Positions 19,963 to 30,621 of a stretch of DNA of 64,000 nt are shown here, piece after piece. Position numbers and translations under genes: made by a program. The stretch spans positions 62,001 through 126,000 of the forward strand of contig NZ_BCTM01000016.1 of NCBI RefSeq assembly GCF_001571285.1, in the 5' to 3' direction. The DNA comes from Kluyvera cryocrescens NBRC 102467. GTDB taxonomy: Bacteria; Pseudomonadota; Gammaproteobacteria; Enterobacterales; Enterobacteriaceae. Within the stretch, counting starts at the first letter, position 1, and every line of letters starts with the position of its first letter. The notes under the pieces were generated by a model. The model was given only the letters and a program-made list of their open reading frames with translations, did not search any database and was not told the DNA's origin.

Positions 19963-20610
19963 ATGGAACGAAATAAACTGGCACGGCAGATTATTGATAC
20001 CTGCCTGGAGATGACGCGTCTGGGATTAAATCAAGGAACCGCGGGTAACGTCAGCGTGCGTTATCAGGGCGGAATGCTGATTACCCCTACGGGGATCCCG
20101 TATGAGAAGCTGACTGAAGCACACATCGTTTATATCGATGCCGAGGGGCATCATGAGCAGGGCAAGCTGCCATCAAGCGAATGGCGTTTCCATATGGCTG
20201 CCTATCAGACGCGGCCGGATGCGCATGCCGTGGTGCATAACCATGCCGTACACTGTACCGCCGTTTCGATCCTTAATCGGCCTATTCCTGCCATCCATTA
20301 CATGATTGCTGCCGCAGGCGGAAACACCATCCCCTGTGCCCCGTATGCCACCTTTGGCACGCGCGAACTGTCCGAGTACGTCGCCGTTGCCCTGAAAAAC
20401 CGTAAAGCGACGCTGTTGCAGCATCATGGGCTCATCGCCTGCGAGGAAAATCTGGAAAAAGCCTTATGGCTGGCACATGAGGTTGAAGTTCTGGCACAGC
20501 TTTATCTCAGCACGTTGGCGATTACCGATCCGGTGCCGGCGCTTAGCGATGAGGCGATCGCCATCGTGCTGGAAAAATTCAAAACCTACGGGCTGCGTAT
20601 TGAAGAGTGA
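19963..20610 (+). CDS. fucA: L-fuculose-1-phosphate aldolase FucA
   Basis: Class II Zn2+ aldolase splitting L-fuculose 1-phosphate into DHAP and L-lactaldehyde. In the 215 residues the known zinc ligands and catalytic residue fall at the E. coli numbers: Glu73 (SSEWRFH), His92 and His94 (VHNHAVH) and His155 (QHHGL). A GAGAGG site precedes the ATG. The lactaldehyde product is handled by FucO, encoded 27 bp downstream. Confidence 0.97.
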   Translation: MERNKLARQIIDTCLEMTRLGLNQGTAGNVSVRYQGGMLITPTGIPYEKLTEAHIVYIDAEGHHEQGKLPSSEWRFHMAAYQTRPDAHAVVHNHAVHCTAVSILNRPIPAIHYMIAAAGGNTIPCAPYATFGTRELSEYVAVALKNRKATLLQHHGLIACEENLEKALWLAHEVEVLAQLYLSTLAITDPVPALSDEAIAIVLEKFKTYGLRIEE

Positions 20611-20637
20611 TAACGCGAGACTGACGGGAGAAGAGCA

Positions 20638-21786
20638 ATGGCTAACAGAATGATTCTGAATGAAACGGCGTGGTTTGGCCGTGGGGCGGTCTCGGCACTT
20701 TGCGATGAGGTGAACCGTCGTGGCTACCGTAAGGCGTTAATCGTTACCGATAAAACGTTGCTTCAGTGCGGTGTGGTGGCAAGAGTGACCGATAAGATGG
20801 ATGAGGCGGGGCTTGCGTGGGAGATCTATTCCGGAGTCATGCCCAACCCAACGATCGGTGTTGTGCATGAGGGGCTGAACGTCTTCCGGCATAGCGGTGC
20901 CGACTACCTCATTGCTATTGGCGGTGGGTCGCCGCAGGATACCTGCAAGGCGATAGGCATCATCAGTCATAATCCTGAGTTTGCGGACGTCCGCAGTCTT
21001 GAGGGGCTTTCCCCCACGCGTAAACCTAGCGTTCCCATCATGGCAATCCCTACGACAGCGGGAACTGCGGCCGAAGTGACCATTAACTATGTGATCACGG
21101 ATGAAGAGAAGCGGCGCAAGTTTGTGTGCGTCGATCCTCACGATATACCGCAGGTCGCCTTTATTGATGCCGACATGATGGATGGAATGCCTCCTTCGCT
21201 GAAAGCAGCCACCGGCGTTGATGCGCTGACTCATGCGATTGAGGGCTATATCACCCGGGGCGCTTGGGCACTAACTGATGCGCTGCACCTAAAGGCGATT
21301 GAGATCATTGCTGGGGCGCTGCGAGGTTCCGTCGCCGGTGAGCGCGATGCCGGTGAAGCGATGGCGCTGGGGCAGTATGTGGCCGGGATGGGCTTTTCCA
21401 ACGTGGGACTGGGGCTGGTCCACGGTATGGCGCACCCGCTGGGGGCGTTTTATAACACCCCGCATGGCGTGGCGAATGCCATTTTGCTACCGCACATCAT
21501 GCGGTATAACGCGGAGTCTACCGGCGAGAAGTTTCGTGATATTGCCCGAGCAATGGGGATTAAGGTGGAGGGACTGAGCCTTGCGGCAGCGCGCAGCGCG
21601 GCAGTCGACGCGGTCTTTGCGTTAAACCATGATGTCGGTATTCCGCTGCACCTGCGTGATGTCGGCGTCAGCAAGGAGGATATCCCGGCATTGGCACAGG
21701 CAGCGTTTGACGATGTGTGTACTGGGGGGAATCCGCGCGAGGCTACCATTCCTGATATTGTCGAGCTGTATCATACCGCCTGGTAG
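20638..21786 (+). CDS. fucO: Lactaldehyde reductase (propanediol oxidoreductase) FucO
   Basis: Iron-dependent group III alcohol dehydrogenase that reduces L-lactaldehyde to L-1,2-propanediol with NADH when oxygen is absent. 382 residues as in E. coli. The NAD motif GGGSPQDTCKA and the Fe-site segments TGVDALTHAIEGY (Asp and His ligands near 196 and 200), LVHGMAHPLGAFY and NTPHGVANAILLP are present. The propanediol made here could feed a B12-dependent propanediol pathway, matching the cobalamin genes in the window, but no pdu genes are seen. Confidence 0.96.
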   Translation: MANRMILNETAWFGRGAVSALCDEVNRRGYRKALIVTDKTLLQCGVVARVTDKMDEAGLAWEIYSGVMPNPTIGVVHEGLNVFRHSGADYLIAIGGGSPQDTCKAIGIISHNPEFADVRSLEGLSPTRKPSVPIMAIPTTAGTAAEVTINYVITDEEKRRKFVCVDPHDIPQVAFIDADMMDGMPPSLKAATGVDALTHAIEGYITRGAWALTDALHLKAIEIIAGALRGSVAGERDAGEAMALGQYVAGMGFSNVGLGLVHGMAHPLGAFYNTPHGVANAILLPHIMRYNAESTGEKFRDIARAMGIKVEGLSLAAARSAAVDAVFALNHDVGIPLHLRDVGVSKEDIPALAQAAFDDVCTGGNPREATIPDIVELYHTAW

Positions 21787-21805
21787 TCTTTTATCCGGTT
21801 CTCAA

Positions 21806-21828
21806 CGCCATCAGCGTGTCTGATGGCG
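21806..21828. terminator. Hairpin between convergent fucO and xni
   Basis: CGCCATCA pairs with TGATGGCG around GCGTGTC; the flanks are T-rich (CTTCTCT) on the plus side. Probable shared terminator. Confidence 0.6.
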
Positions 21829-21836
21829 CTTCTCTA

Positions 21837-22598
21837 TCAGGCCGGGCGAGACAGCCTTAGCTGTTGTAAATTGCCATCGATATGCAGATCGGTTTGCAGA
21901 CGGGCAATATCCCGGCATAAAAACGCCATGTCCCGATGCTCATCAAGCTTCTTACGCCATTTCTCGGGTACTTCATCCAGATGCTCATACAACGCTTCCA
22001 GCGTGCCAAACTGCACCAGCAGTTGAGTGGCACTTTTGGGACCAATACCCGCGACGCCAGGCACTTTGGAGCTGCTTATTCCCGCCAGCCCCCAGAAGTC
22101 GGGAAGCTGCTGGGGGAGCACGCCAAACTCTTTTTCGATAAACGGAGAATCCAGCCAGCGCTTTTGAAAATAATCGCGAATTTGCAGCGTGGGTGAAAGC
22201 AGCTGGCAGTAGCCTTTGTCGGTGGAAACGATCGTCGCCTGATGCCCCGCTTGGGTGACTTTCACTGCCAGCGTGGCGGCTAAATCGTCGGCTTCGTTGC
22301 CGGTGGAGACCCAGCATTGCACGCCGCGTTGCTCGAATGCCGCGCGCAGGGCGGGCATTTCCGCGTGCAGTTCATCAGGCATAGGCGCTCGCCCGGCTTT
22401 ATAATCCGGAAGACGCTGGTGTCGCCAGCCGCTGTTGCGGGCCTCGTCATCGAAGACTGCTACCGCGTGGGTCGGCTGGCTGTGAACGATCAGCAAATCT
22501 AACGCATGTTGGCAGGTTTCCACGCAGGGCGACCCCTGAACGGCATGAATGCGGCGGATTAAGTTGAGTGCGTCAACGATAAGCAAATGGACGGCCAC
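21837..22598 (-). CDS. xni: Flap endonuclease Xni (ExoIX)
   Basis: Structure-specific nuclease related to the 5' nuclease domain of DNA polymerase I; processes flaps. 253 residues (E. coli 251). Acidic metal-site residues in [11 protein letters not shown] and [11 protein letters not shown], and the [10 protein letters not shown] segment, are seen, together with the helix-hairpin-helix-like [14 protein letters not shown] near residue 185. The family is known to lack some of the acidic residues of true FENs. Convergent with fucO, followed upstream by the sdaB terminator. Confidence 0.93.
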   Translation of the reverse strand: MAVHLLIVDALNLIRRIHAVQGSPCVETCQHALDLLIVHSQPTHAVAVFDDEARNSGWRHQRLPDYKAGRAPMPDELHAEMPALRAAFEQRGVQCWVSTGNEADDLAATLAVKVTQAGHQATIVSTDKGYCQLLSPTLQIRDYFQKRWLDSPFIEKEFGVLPQQLPDFWGLAGISSSKVPGVAGIGPKSATQLLVQFGTLEALYEHLDEVPEKWRKKLDEHRDMAFLCRDIARLQTDLHIDGNLQQLRLSRPA

Positions 22599-22679
22599 GC
22601 GGTGTTCTCCTTAACTGAGGTGGCGCTAAGGGTAACATTCAAGGCCTGGAGAGGCTATTAGCGGCGGGAAAAACGCGAA

Positions 22680-22702
22680 GAGGCCTCGCAAATCGAGGCC
22701 TC
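22680..22702 (-). terminator. Terminator of sdaB
   Basis: A perfect 9-bp stem GAGGCCTCG/CGAGGCCTC with a 5-nt loop lies just after the sdaB stop on the minus strand; a T-run follows after about 6 nt. Confidence 0.65.
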
Positions 22703-22711
22703 TGGGAAAGC

Positions 22712-24076
22712 TTAATCGCAGGAGACTTTCATCGCTAAACCACCGCGCGACGTTTCGCGGTATTTCGCGTTCATGTCTTTACCCGTTTCGTACATGGTTT
22801 CGATGACTTTATCGAGGCAGACGCGCGGCTCGCTGGTGCGGCGTAGCGCCATACGTGCAGCGTTGACCGCCTTGACGGAGGCAATCGCGTTACGTTCGAT
22901 ACACGGCACCTGAACCTGCCCCGCGACCGGGTCACAGGTCAGACCGAGGTTGTGTTCCATGCCGATTTCCGCAGCGATACAAACCTGCGCCGGGCTCGCG
23001 CCCAGAAGCTCTGCCAGACCGGCTGCGGCCATAGAACAGGCCACGCCCACTTCACCCTGACAACCCACTTCAGCGCCAGAGATAGAGGCGTTCATCTTGT
23101 ACAGTGAACCAATCGCGCTGGCGACAAGCATATAGCGCGCCAGAGAGTTGGCGTTCACTTCACGGATAAACTTGTCGTAGTAAGCCAGAACCGCCGGAAC
23201 GATACCGCAGGCACCGTTGGTTGGCGCTGTTACCACACGTCCGCCCGCGGCGTTTTCTTCGTTGACCGCCAGAGCGAACATGTTGATCCAATCCACCACG
23301 GCCATCGGGTCGCTGTTGACTTTATCCTGGCTCACCAGCATGCGGCGCAGTGCGGCGGCACGACGCGGAACGCGCAGTTTACCCGGCAGTACACCTTCGG
23401 TGGTGATACCGTGTTCGATACCGCCTTTCATTACCGCCCAGACGTCAGCAAAGTGTTTTTCCAGCTCTTCTTTGCTGTGCAACGCCAGTTCGTTTTGCAT
23501 CATCAGCCCGGACAGCGACAGACCGGTCTCTTTGCAGTGGCGCTGCAGATCGGCGGCGCTGCTGTAAGGATAAGGGACCGCAGCAGGGGCTTGCGCTTCC
23601 TGACCAAAGTGCTCTTCATCGACGATAAAACCACCGCCGATGGAATAATAGGTTTTGCTGTAAACCGCTTTATCACCCGCCAGTGCGGTGATGCGCATGC
23701 CATTTTCGTGCAGAGAGAGGTTGTCGGTGTGGAAGTTCATGCACTGATCAACCGGGAACTCAACTTCATGCTGACCATGAGCCAGCAGCAGGCGACCGTG
23801 GGTGTTCACATCCTGGATAAATGCCGGGATGGCATCGATATCGACGGTGTCCGGCAGATTTCCTGCCAGGCCCATAATAATGGCGATATCGGTGTGGTGA
23901 CCTTTACCGGTCAGTGAGAGAGAGCCGTAAACATCGACGACCACGCGAGTGATATCAGTAAGGATCCCACGCGCAATCAAGTCGTCCGTGAATTGTTTGC
24001 CTGCTTTCATTGGCCCGACGGTGTGTGAGCTGGAAGGACCAATGCCGATTTTAAAAATATCGAATACGCTAATCAT
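22712..24076 (-). CDS. sdaB: L-serine dehydratase II SdaB
   Basis: 4Fe-4S enzyme deaminating L-serine to pyruvate and ammonia. 454 residues (E. coli SdaB 455). N-terminal beta domain starts MISVFDIFKIGIGPSSSHT; the C-terminal alpha domain keeps cysteines typical of the cluster (GACGIVPAVLAYY, GCQGEVGVACSMAA, GLTCDPVAGQVQVPC). Located 50 bp after the serine permease gene sdaC, with which it forms one operon. Confidence 0.96.
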   Translation of the reverse strand: MISVFDIFKIGIGPSSSHTVGPMKAGKQFTDDLIARGILTDITRVVVDVYGSLSLTGKGHHTDIAIIMGLAGNLPDTVDIDAIPAFIQDVNTHGRLLLAHGQHEVEFPVDQCMNFHTDNLSLHENGMRITALAGDKAVYSKTYYSIGGGFIVDEEHFGQEAQAPAAVPYPYSSAADLQRHCKETGLSLSGLMMQNELALHSKEELEKHFADVWAVMKGGIEHGITTEGVLPGKLRVPRRAAALRRMLVSQDKVNSDPMAVVDWINMFALAVNEENAAGGRVVTAPTNGACGIVPAVLAYYDKFIREVNANSLARYMLVASAIGSLYKMNASISGAEVGCQGEVGVACSMAAAGLAELLGASPAQVCIAAEIGMEHNLGLTCDPVAGQVQVPCIERNAIASVKAVNAARMALRRTSEPRVCLDKVIETMYETGKDMNAKYRETSRGGLAMKVSCD

Positions 24077-24126
24077 GAGGCGTCCATTGTGTAACGAGGT
24101 GCGCCGCCCGAAGGCGGCGCAGGGGA

Positions 24127-25416
24127 TTAACTGAACAGAGAGTAGGAGATTGCGGAGATAGCGATAAGACCCATCAGGACAACGAAGACGTTGCTGATGT
24201 GACCGCTGTACTTACGCATTGCCGGTACTTTCTGAATGGCATACATCGGCATCAGGAACAGAATCATCGCGATGATTGGGCCGCCCAGGGTCTCAATCAT
24301 ACCGAGGATGCTTGGGTTCAGGGTTGCCACAATCCAGGTGGTAACCAGCATGAACGCTGCAGTGATTTTGTTCAGTTTGCTGATTTCGATAGTTTTGCCT
24401 TTGCCGCGCAGAGACTTAATCACCATCCCGTTAAAGCCTTCACGTGCGCCCAGGTAGTGGCCGAGGAAGGATTTGGTGATAGCGATAATCGCGATGATTG
24501 GTGCCATCCATGCGATAACCGGCGCGTTAAAGTGGTTTGCCAGGTAAGACAGGATAGAGATGTTCTGCTCTTTCGCTGCAGCCAGGTCCGCTGGGGACAG
24601 GCTCAGTACGCAGCTGAAGACGAAGAACATTACGGTCAGCACCATCATGATGTGAGCGCGAGCCAGAATAGAGGAACATTTTTTCTCTGCGCCCTGGCCG
24701 TACTCTTCACGCTTAGCCACTGCGAAGGAAGAGATGATCGGTGAGTGGTTGAAAGAGAACACCATCACTGGGATTGCCAGCCACAGGGTCATCCACAGGC
24801 CATTACCGGTAGACGCTGCGCTGCTGAAGGACAGCGTTTCCAGCGCCGCACCGCTCCACTGAGGAATCAGGTACAGAGCTAGCACCATCAGTGCAGCAAC
24901 AAACGGGAATACCAGGATGCTCATCGCTTTCACGATCATCTGCTCACCGAAGCGAACGATGGTCATCATGCCGACGATCAGAATCAGCGACAAGATGGCG
25001 CGCGGTGGCGGCGTCATGTGCAGCTGGTGCGCCAGGAAGCTTTCAACGGTGTTGGTGATAGCGACGCTGTAAACCAACAGAATTGGGTAGATAGCGAAGA
25101 AGTAGAGCAGGGTAATCAGTTTACCTGCGCCAACGCCAAAGTGTTCTTCAACAACTTCAGTGATGTCTTCGCCAGGGTTTTTACCGGACAGCACGAAACG
25201 AGTCAGGCCGCGGTGAGCGAAGAAAGTCATCGGGAAAGCGAGAATAGCCATAATGATCAGCGGGATCATACCGCCTACGCCGGCGTTAATCGGCAGGAAC
25301 AGTACGCCCGCGCCGATTGCAGTGCCGTAAAGACCCAGCATCCACATTGTATCTGTCTTGCGCCATCCGCTAGCAGATTCTGCTGTGACGACAGTGCTGG
25401 TTTGAGTGTTTTCCAT
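24127..25416 (-). CDS. sdaC: Serine:H+ symporter SdaC
   Basis: Inner-membrane serine importer of the hydroxy/aromatic amino acid permease family. 429 residues, the E. coli length, with about eleven hydrophobic helices and family segments [16 protein letters not shown] near residue 32 and [12 protein letters not shown] Shine-Dalgarno CAGGAGATA precedes the ATG. It is the promoter-proximal gene of sdaCB, with a CRP-like site about 160 bp upstream; E. coli sdaC is CRP- and Lrp-controlled. Confidence 0.96.
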   Translation of the reverse strand: MENTQTSTVVTAESASGWRKTDTMWMLGLYGTAIGAGVLFLPINAGVGGMIPLIIMAILAFPMTFFAHRGLTRFVLSGKNPGEDITEVVEEHFGVGAGKLITLLYFFAIYPILLVYSVAITNTVESFLAHQLHMTPPPRAILSLILIVGMMTIVRFGEQMIVKAMSILVFPFVAALMVLALYLIPQWSGAALETLSFSSAASTGNGLWMTLWLAIPVMVFSFNHSPIISSFAVAKREEYGQGAEKKCSSILARAHIMMVLTVMFFVFSCVLSLSPADLAAAKEQNISILSYLANHFNAPVIAWMAPIIAIIAITKSFLGHYLGAREGFNGMVIKSLRGKGKTIEISKLNKITAAFMLVTTWIVATLNPSILGMIETLGGPIIAMILFLMPMYAIQKVPAMRKYSGHISNVFVVLMGLIAISAISYSLFS

Positions 25417-25918
25417 CTGTATCTCCTGGAGGAAGGAAAAGTGCTAATTTTTTAGTCAAATAAAGTAAAAATAACGATAAACACAACATTAAATTTTATC
25501 CGCGCTGGTTTTTTTATGATTTTTACCCAACGCCGTTTTTGGCGAGCGCAAATGTACATTTAACTGGTAAATGTATCAGTGATCATGATCGCAAATGTAA
25601 TAATCCACTTTTGATGTAGGTTATTGCAGGTCTTTACCCTGTGATTAGCTTTTATGCGAAAATTTATGGGCGCGAAGGCTAGCATTTGCAGTATGAGTGG
25701 TAAATGGTGGTGGGGGTAAATACGATGTTTTTGCTGATAAAAATAGAGAAAGCGGCGTTTTTTAGCGTCCAATCATAACTATCGCTAATAATGTATGGTC
25801 AGACCTCAAGCGCAAACGATTGGCTACGGTATATTAAAGTGGATTTTTTTCGGTATGTTTTGGAAATCCCGGCGAAGAATATCGCCGGGAGGGGAGTGAA
25901 AAACGCTAAGCGTGATGC
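25417..25918. promoter_or_regulatory. AT-rich upstream region of sdaC, with a CRP-like site at 25576-25595
   Basis: Contains AGTGA-N6-TCGCA at 25578-25593, eight of ten core positions of the CRP consensus. The rest is AT-rich with no convincing gene on either strand; short hydrophilic frames on the minus strand lack ribosome sites. Confidence 0.55.
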
Positions 25919-27283
25919 TTAGGCACAGATTTCGTAGCAAGGAATATAGGCAGAGCCCGGTAATTTCATGCGATGCTGGGCGACGAAGCCCTGCAGCAGT
26001 TCGTCCATCCGGCGCATCATCTCTTTATCGCCGTGAATTTTGTAAGGCCCAAATTCTTCAATAGCGCGAATACCGACTTCTTTCACGTTACCTGCCACAA
26101 TGCCAGAGAAGGCGCGGCGCAGATCGGCGGCCAGCACCTCGACCGGCTGATCGGGGTAGAGCTTCAGATTGGCCATATTCTCGTGCGACGGCTCAAACGG
26201 CATCTGCAGGTCAGGCGCAATTCGAATCGACCAGTTGAAGCTGTACGCATCGCCGGTGTCGCGGCGGTTCTCTTTGACCAACGGCATCGCTTTTTTCATC
26301 TGCCGTGCGACTTCGACTTCATCATCAATGATGATTTTGTAGTGACGACGTGCGCCTTCGCCCAGCGTGTGCACGACAAATTCGTCCAGTACGCGGAAGT
26401 AGTCGGCGCTTTCTTTCGGCCCGGTGAGGATCAGCGGCAGCACCTGATCTTTGTTGGCCGGGTTCATCAAAATACCCAGCAAATACAGGAGCTCTTCCGC
26501 GGTGCCTACGCCGCCTGGGAAGATAATGATACCGTGAGCAATACGAACGAATGCCTCTAGACGTTTTTCGATGTCTGGCATGATAATCAGCTCGTTCACC
26601 AGCGGATTCGGCGGCTCAGCGGCAATGATTGATGGCTCGGTCATACCGATAAAACGGCCTTCTTTATAGCGCTGCTGTGCGTGACCTACCGCAGCGCCTT
26701 TCATTGGCGCTTCCATCGCCCCTGGACCACAGCCGGTGCAGATATTCAGCTCACGCAGACCTAACTGATTACCGACGCGACGGGCGTAGAGGTATTCATT
26801 TTCGTTGATCGAGTGACCGCCCCAGCACACCACCATGCTTGGCGCTTCGCCGACATGCAGCGCGCGGGCGTTTCGCAGAATCGAGAAAACGAGGTTGGTA
26901 ATATGCGTAGAGCTTTCTAAATCGAGATTCGGAAAACGAACCGCGTTATGAATTTGTCCGTAAACAAACAAAATATCGCGCAGGACGGCAAACAGGTTGG
27001 CCTGAAGCGAGCGAATAATGCGCCCGTCAACAAAAGCCTCTTCCGGTGGATTGATGAGCTCAAGTTTGACGCCGCGCTCGCGGCGCAGCACGTTGATGTC
27101 GAAATTCTCAAAGCGGGATAGCAGCTCTTTGCTGTTATCGGTCAGGCTTCCTGAGTTCAGTACGGCCAGTGAACAGTTGCGGAACAATTGGTACAAGTCG
27201 CTGCTGGCCGTGCGCTTAAGCATGTCCACTTCCAGCTGTGACAACATATCCATCGAGCCTAGCGGGCTAATATGTGTAATCAA
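25919..27283 (-). CDS. ppnN: Nucleotide 5'-monophosphate nucleosidase PpnN (YgdH)
   Basis: Hydrolyses purine and pyrimidine nucleoside monophosphates to base and ribose 5-phosphate; in E. coli it is activated by (p)ppGpp, the product of RelA encoded further along. 454 residues with the LOG-family motif [15 protein letters not shown] and a preceding [14 protein letters not shown] loop, flanked by N- and C-terminal PpnN domains. Tail PCYEICA is unchanged from what I recall for E. coli. Confidence 0.94.
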   Translation of the reverse strand: MITHISPLGSMDMLSQLEVDMLKRTASSDLYQLFRNCSLAVLNSGSLTDNSKELLSRFENFDINVLRRERGVKLELINPPEEAFVDGRIIRSLQANLFAVLRDILFVYGQIHNAVRFPNLDLESSTHITNLVFSILRNARALHVGEAPSMVVCWGGHSINENEYLYARRVGNQLGLRELNICTGCGPGAMEAPMKGAAVGHAQQRYKEGRFIGMTEPSIIAAEPPNPLVNELIIMPDIEKRLEAFVRIAHGIIIFPGGVGTAEELLYLLGILMNPANKDQVLPLILTGPKESADYFRVLDEFVVHTLGEGARRHYKIIIDDEVEVARQMKKAMPLVKENRRDTGDAYSFNWSIRIAPDLQMPFEPSHENMANLKLYPDQPVEVLAADLRRAFSGIVAGNVKEVGIRAIEEFGPYKIHGDKEMMRRMDELLQGFVAQHRMKLPGSAYIPCYEICA

Positions 27284-27399
27284 GGGAACTCCTTATGGGA
27301 CGAATATCGTCTTCCTTAGTGATTACAATAGCCTCGCCGGCCCGGTTACGACAACCTCATGCGCAGAACAATGTGCGCAGTATTGAGAAATTGTTCAGA

Positions 27400-28245
27400 T
27401 TACTGGCGTACCAGACGGCCAATCGCGGGAGCAAAATCAGAATTCGAACGCCACGGGTTGATGTCCAGCCCGCCGCGACGGGTATAGCGCGCATAAACGC
27501 TCAGGCTTTCTGGTGCGCAGAAACGCAGGATGTCGTTAAAAATACGCTCAACGCACTGTTCGTGGAATTCGTTGTGATGGCGGAAAGAGACCAAATAGCG
27601 CAGCAGCTTTTCGCGGTCGATCTGCGGGCCACGATACTGAATTTGCACCGATCCCCAATCCGGCTGGTGGGTGATAAGGCAGTTGGATTTGAGCAGGTGG
27701 CTAACCAGCGTCTCCTGCACCACTTTATGCCCGGCAGCGCCTTTGAGATACTCAGCGTTGAACTGATAGCTCTCAATTTCAATATCCTGATCGTCAATGC
27801 AGTTTCCATGGAAGTGGGCGATGGGCTGGCCTTCCACTTCATCAAGGCGATACAGCGCGACGGTCACGTTGCCTTGGGCGCAGGCGCTAAGATCGCGTTC
27901 CAGAGTCTCCTGCACGGCTTCCCAGTTAGCAAAACGGGTCTGGTTGAAGCTGTTGAGATAGAGCTTAAAGCTTTTGGACTCGACCAAATTAACCGTTTCG
28001 TGGCTTAGCTCGACGTGACCGACAGCCACCTGCGGTAGCCCTTTGGCGTTGAGCCAGGAGAGTTCGTACAGGGTCCAGATATCGGCACCGTGAAAAGGCA
28101 GCGAATCGGCGTGCAGGCCAAGCGGGTCGCGATTCAAACTACGAGGAACACCCTGAAGCAGGTTGGCATCGTAGGTATCGCGGTAATCTGTGGTTTTACC
28201 CAGCGTCAGGCCCGAGAGCGCCTGATGGTTCTCATAAGAAGACAT
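27400..28245 (-). CDS. queF: NADPH-dependent 7-cyano-7-deazaguanine reductase QueF
   Basis: Reduces the nitrile preQ0 to the amine preQ1 in queuosine synthesis. 281 residues, the long bidomain type. The covalent-thioimide cysteine lies at 189 and the proton-donor aspartate at 196 ([13 protein letters not shown]), one residue lower than in E. coli; the NADPH-binding motif [11 protein letters not shown] is near residue 89. QueE and QueD of the same pathway are encoded 20 kb downstream. Confidence 0.96.
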   Translation of the reverse strand: MSSYENHQALSGLTLGKTTDYRDTYDANLLQGVPRSLNRDPLGLHADSLPFHGADIWTLYELSWLNAKGLPQVAVGHVELSHETVNLVESKSFKLYLNSFNQTRFANWEAVQETLERDLSACAQGNVTVALYRLDEVEGQPIAHFHGNCIDDQDIEIESYQFNAEYLKGAAGHKVVQETLVSHLLKSNCLITHQPDWGSVQIQYRGPQIDREKLLRYLVSFRHHNEFHEQCVERIFNDILRFCAPESLSVYARYTRRGGLDINPWRSNSDFAPAIGRLVRQ

Positions 28246-28314
28246 GTTTCACCGTTATAAAGCAGGTACACTATTGTCTCTAGTGTATCCTGGCTAACCT
28301 GAAGAGAGAAATTC

Positions 28315-28860
28315 GTGGATCAGCAGACTGCAGCAGCATTACATGCCTTTACTCAACGCTATTGCGATGCCTGGCAGCGCGACCACCATAGCCTACCGCG
28401 TAGCGAAGAGCTTTACGGCATCCCGTCTCCGTGTCAGGTATCGACCACGGACGATGCCGTGTTTTGGCAGCCGCAGCCGTTTGATGGCGAGCAGAATGTA
28501 AATGGCGTTGAGCGCGCGATGGGTATTGTGGTACAACAACCCATTCACAGTTATTATACCACCCAGTATGCAGGTGACATGCAAGCGCTGTTCATGGGGG
28601 AATCCCTAACGCTGCTGCAAGCATGGAGTCCGGAAGATTTCCTGCGCGTACAGGAAAACCTGATTGGCCACCTGGTGACGCAAAAGCGTTTAAAACTTTC
28701 GCCGACGCTGTTTATTGCTACGCTGGATAGCGAACTGGATGTCATTTCCGTGTGTAACGTGACCGGTGAAGTGGTCAAAGAGACCCTCGGAACGCGTAAC
28801 CGATTACCGCTAGCCTCCTCCCTTGCGAGTTTCCTGACTCAACTTAATCCACTTCTGTAA
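28315..28860 (+). CDS. syd: SecY-interacting protein Syd
   Basis: Soluble protein that binds SecY at the cytoplasmic membrane face and can interfere with faulty translocons. 181 residues as in E. coli, beginning from a GTG (28315) with GAAGAGAG upstream; no in-frame ATG gives a better start. Conserved tracts [32 protein letters not shown] and KETLGTRNR identify it. Divergent from queF with a 69-bp gap that must hold both promoters. Confidence 0.94.
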   Translation: MDQQTAAALHAFTQRYCDAWQRDHHSLPRSEELYGIPSPCQVSTTDDAVFWQPQPFDGEQNVNGVERAMGIVVQQPIHSYYTTQYAGDMQALFMGESLTLLQAWSPEDFLRVQENLIGHLVTQKRLKLSPTLFIATLDSELDVISVCNVTGEVVKETLGTRNRLPLASSLASFLTQLNPLL

Positions 28861-28879
28861 GACAGTTTGCCCGTCACCT

Positions 28880-28897
28880 TGTGAGAGATCTCTTACA
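28880..28897. promoter_or_regulatory. UvrY-type palindrome upstream of csrB
   Basis: The 18-bp sequence TGTGAGAGATCTCTTACA is an imperfect palindrome about 175 bp before the CsrB start. It matches the known UvrY/SirA/GacA box consensus (TGTAAG..CTTACA). UvrY is phosphorylated by BarA, encoded at 33953-36709. Confidence 0.85.
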
Positions 28898-29070
28898 CGC
28901 ACTGTAGGAGATCGCCAGAATATAAGTAGGATACTCGGCACGGTGTTTTTATTATTTCTTTTTATATCAATGAGATAATGTGTAATCCGGTTATTTTCCT
29001 ATAGTGTAAGCCTTAAGTGTTTGCCTGTGAGACACTTGTAAGACGAGGCGGAATAGCGGATTCTATCTAC

Positions 29071-29437
29071 GTCGACAGGGAGTCGCACAATGAAGTGAAC
29101 ATCAGGATGATGACGCTTCATAGGACACACCGGGATGGTGAGACAAGGATAGGCTTCAGGACGAAGCACAGGATCACGCAGGAACGCGTTAAAGGACACC
29201 TCCAGGACGGAGAATGAGAGCCAGACAGGATATCTGGTGGATCAGGAAGATCGGGACACACTCAAGGATTGGGTGAAATCACATCGGGGTGGTGTGATGC
29301 AGGAAGCAGTCGTTTAAGGATGAACAGGTCAGGAGGCCATAGGAAAAGTTGTCACGGACGAGCAGGGAGCACCAAAAGTAGCTGGATTGCTGCGAAACGA
29401 ACCGGGAGCACTGTTTTTACAGTGCTCCCTTTTTTTG
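29071..29437 (+). ncRNA. csrB: CsrA-sequestering small RNA CsrB
   Basis: About 367 nt starting GTCGACAGGGAGTC and ending at a strong terminator. Roughly twenty GGA motifs (mostly CAGGAT/AAGGAC/CGGGAT types, many in small hairpin loops) are spread through it, the repeated binding sites with which CsrB titrates the carbon-storage regulator CsrA. Position between syd and yqcC is as in E. coli. Short reading frames over it are artefacts. The UvrY box upstream links it to BarA-UvrY. Confidence 0.97.
29404..29437 (+). terminator. Rho-independent terminator of csrB
   Basis: GGGAGCACTG pairs with CAGTGCTCCC around TTTTTA, followed by seven T residues. Confidence 0.93.
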
Positions 29438-29494
29438 TTTCTCGCCGACCAGTAATGGTATCCTGCGCCCGATTTTGTTTCCTCTGAGGTTTCC

Positions 29495-29824
29495 ATGACA
29501 CGCCACGACAGCCTACGCGACCAACTTTTGCTTATTGAAACTCTGCTTCGCCAGCATCAGCATTGGCAAGAGACCGCTCCGCACGACAGCGCTTTCGCCA
29601 GCGATCAACCTTTTTGCATGGATACGCTGCAGCCGCTTGAGTGGCTGCAATGGGTTTTGATCCCACGTATGCACCAACTGCTGGACAGCGGAATGCCGCT
29701 GCCGAAAGATTTTGCCATCACGCCATATTATGAGATGGCCCTCGATGCGGCCCATCCGCTGCGCGAGATTATCCTGCCTCCGCTGAGCGAACTGGATGCC
29801 TTCTTCGCGGACGACGCGCGCTGA
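29495..29824 (+). CDS. yqcC: YqcC family protein (DUF446)
   Basis: 109-residue hydrophilic, probably cytoplasmic protein with the DUF446 tracts PFCMDTLQPLEWLQWVLIPR and PLPKDFAITPYYE. Function is not established to my knowledge. Its TGA overlaps the ATG of truC (29824), so the two are coupled; in E. coli yqcC-truC-yqcA form the same cluster. Confidence 0.92.
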   Translation: MTRHDSLRDQLLLIETLLRQHQHWQETAPHDSAFASDQPFCMDTLQPLEWLQWVLIPRMHQLLDSGMPLPKDFAITPYYEMALDAAHPLREIILPPLSELDAFFADDAR

Positions 29825-30606
29825 TGCTGGAAATTATTTACCAGGATGAATGGCTGGTGGCGGTCAACAAACCGTCAGGCTGGCTGGTTCATCGCAGCTG
29901 GCTCGATCGTGATGAGAAAGTGGTGGTGATGCAGACGGTACGTGACCAAATTGGCCAACATGTCTTCACCGCCCACCGCCTTGACCGGCCGACTTCTGGC
30001 GTCCTGCTGATGGGGCTTTCCAGCGAAGCGGGTCGCCGTTTGTCTCAACAGTTTGAGCAGCACCTGATTCAAAAGCGTTACCACGCGATTGTCCGCGGCT
30101 GGCTTACAGACGATGCGGTCCTCGACTATCCGCTGGTGGAAGAACTCGACAAAATTGCCGACAAATTTGCCCGCGAGAATAAGGAACCCCAGCCGGCGGT
30201 GACCCACTACCGCGGTTTGGCAACGGTTGAAATGCCGGTTGCCACCGGCCGTTATCCAACGACGCGCTATGGATTGGTTGAGCTGGACCCGAAAACGGGC
30301 CGTAAGCACCAACTGCGTCGGCATATGTCTCATCTTCGTCATCCGATGATCGGTGATAGCAAGCACGGCGATCTGCGCCAGAACCGCAGCGCGCTTGAGC
30401 ATTTTGGCTGCAGTCGGTTGATGCTGCATGCGAGCCAGCTATCGTTAACCCATCCGTTCACCGGTGAACCGCTGGTCATTCGTGCCGGGCTGGACGATGT
30501 CTGGATGCAGGCTTTATCACATTTCGGCTGGCGCGGACTTCTCCCTGAGAATGAAAGGGTTGAGTTTGTTGCCGACTGCGGTCAGGATGAAGCTATCCAG
30601 AAGTAA
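29824..30606 (+). CDS. truC: tRNA pseudouridine(65) synthase TruC
   Basis: Converts U65 of tRNA-Ile1 and tRNA-Asp to pseudouridine. 260 residues; the catalytic aspartate is Asp54 in HRLDRPTSGV, the RluA-family signature. Other family tracts: VNKPSGWLVH near the N-terminus and GRKHQLRRHMSHL near residue 160. Overlaps yqcC by 1 bp; yqcA follows 15 bp later. Confidence 0.96.
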   Translation: MLEIIYQDEWLVAVNKPSGWLVHRSWLDRDEKVVVMQTVRDQIGQHVFTAHRLDRPTSGVLLMGLSSEAGRRLSQQFEQHLIQKRYHAIVRGWLTDDAVLDYPLVEELDKIADKFARENKEPQPAVTHYRGLATVEMPVATGRYPTTRYGLVELDPKTGRKHQLRRHMSHLRHPMIGDSKHGDLRQNRSALEHFGCSRLMLHASQLSLTHPFTGEPLVIRAGLDDVWMQALSHFGWRGLLPENERVEFVADCGQDEAIQK

Positions 30607-30621
30607 ACAGGGAGTTAAATC

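Noticed and set aside
29017-29487. Small frames between syd and yqcC
   Set aside because: They cover CsrB, whose GGA repeats and terminator explain the sequence.
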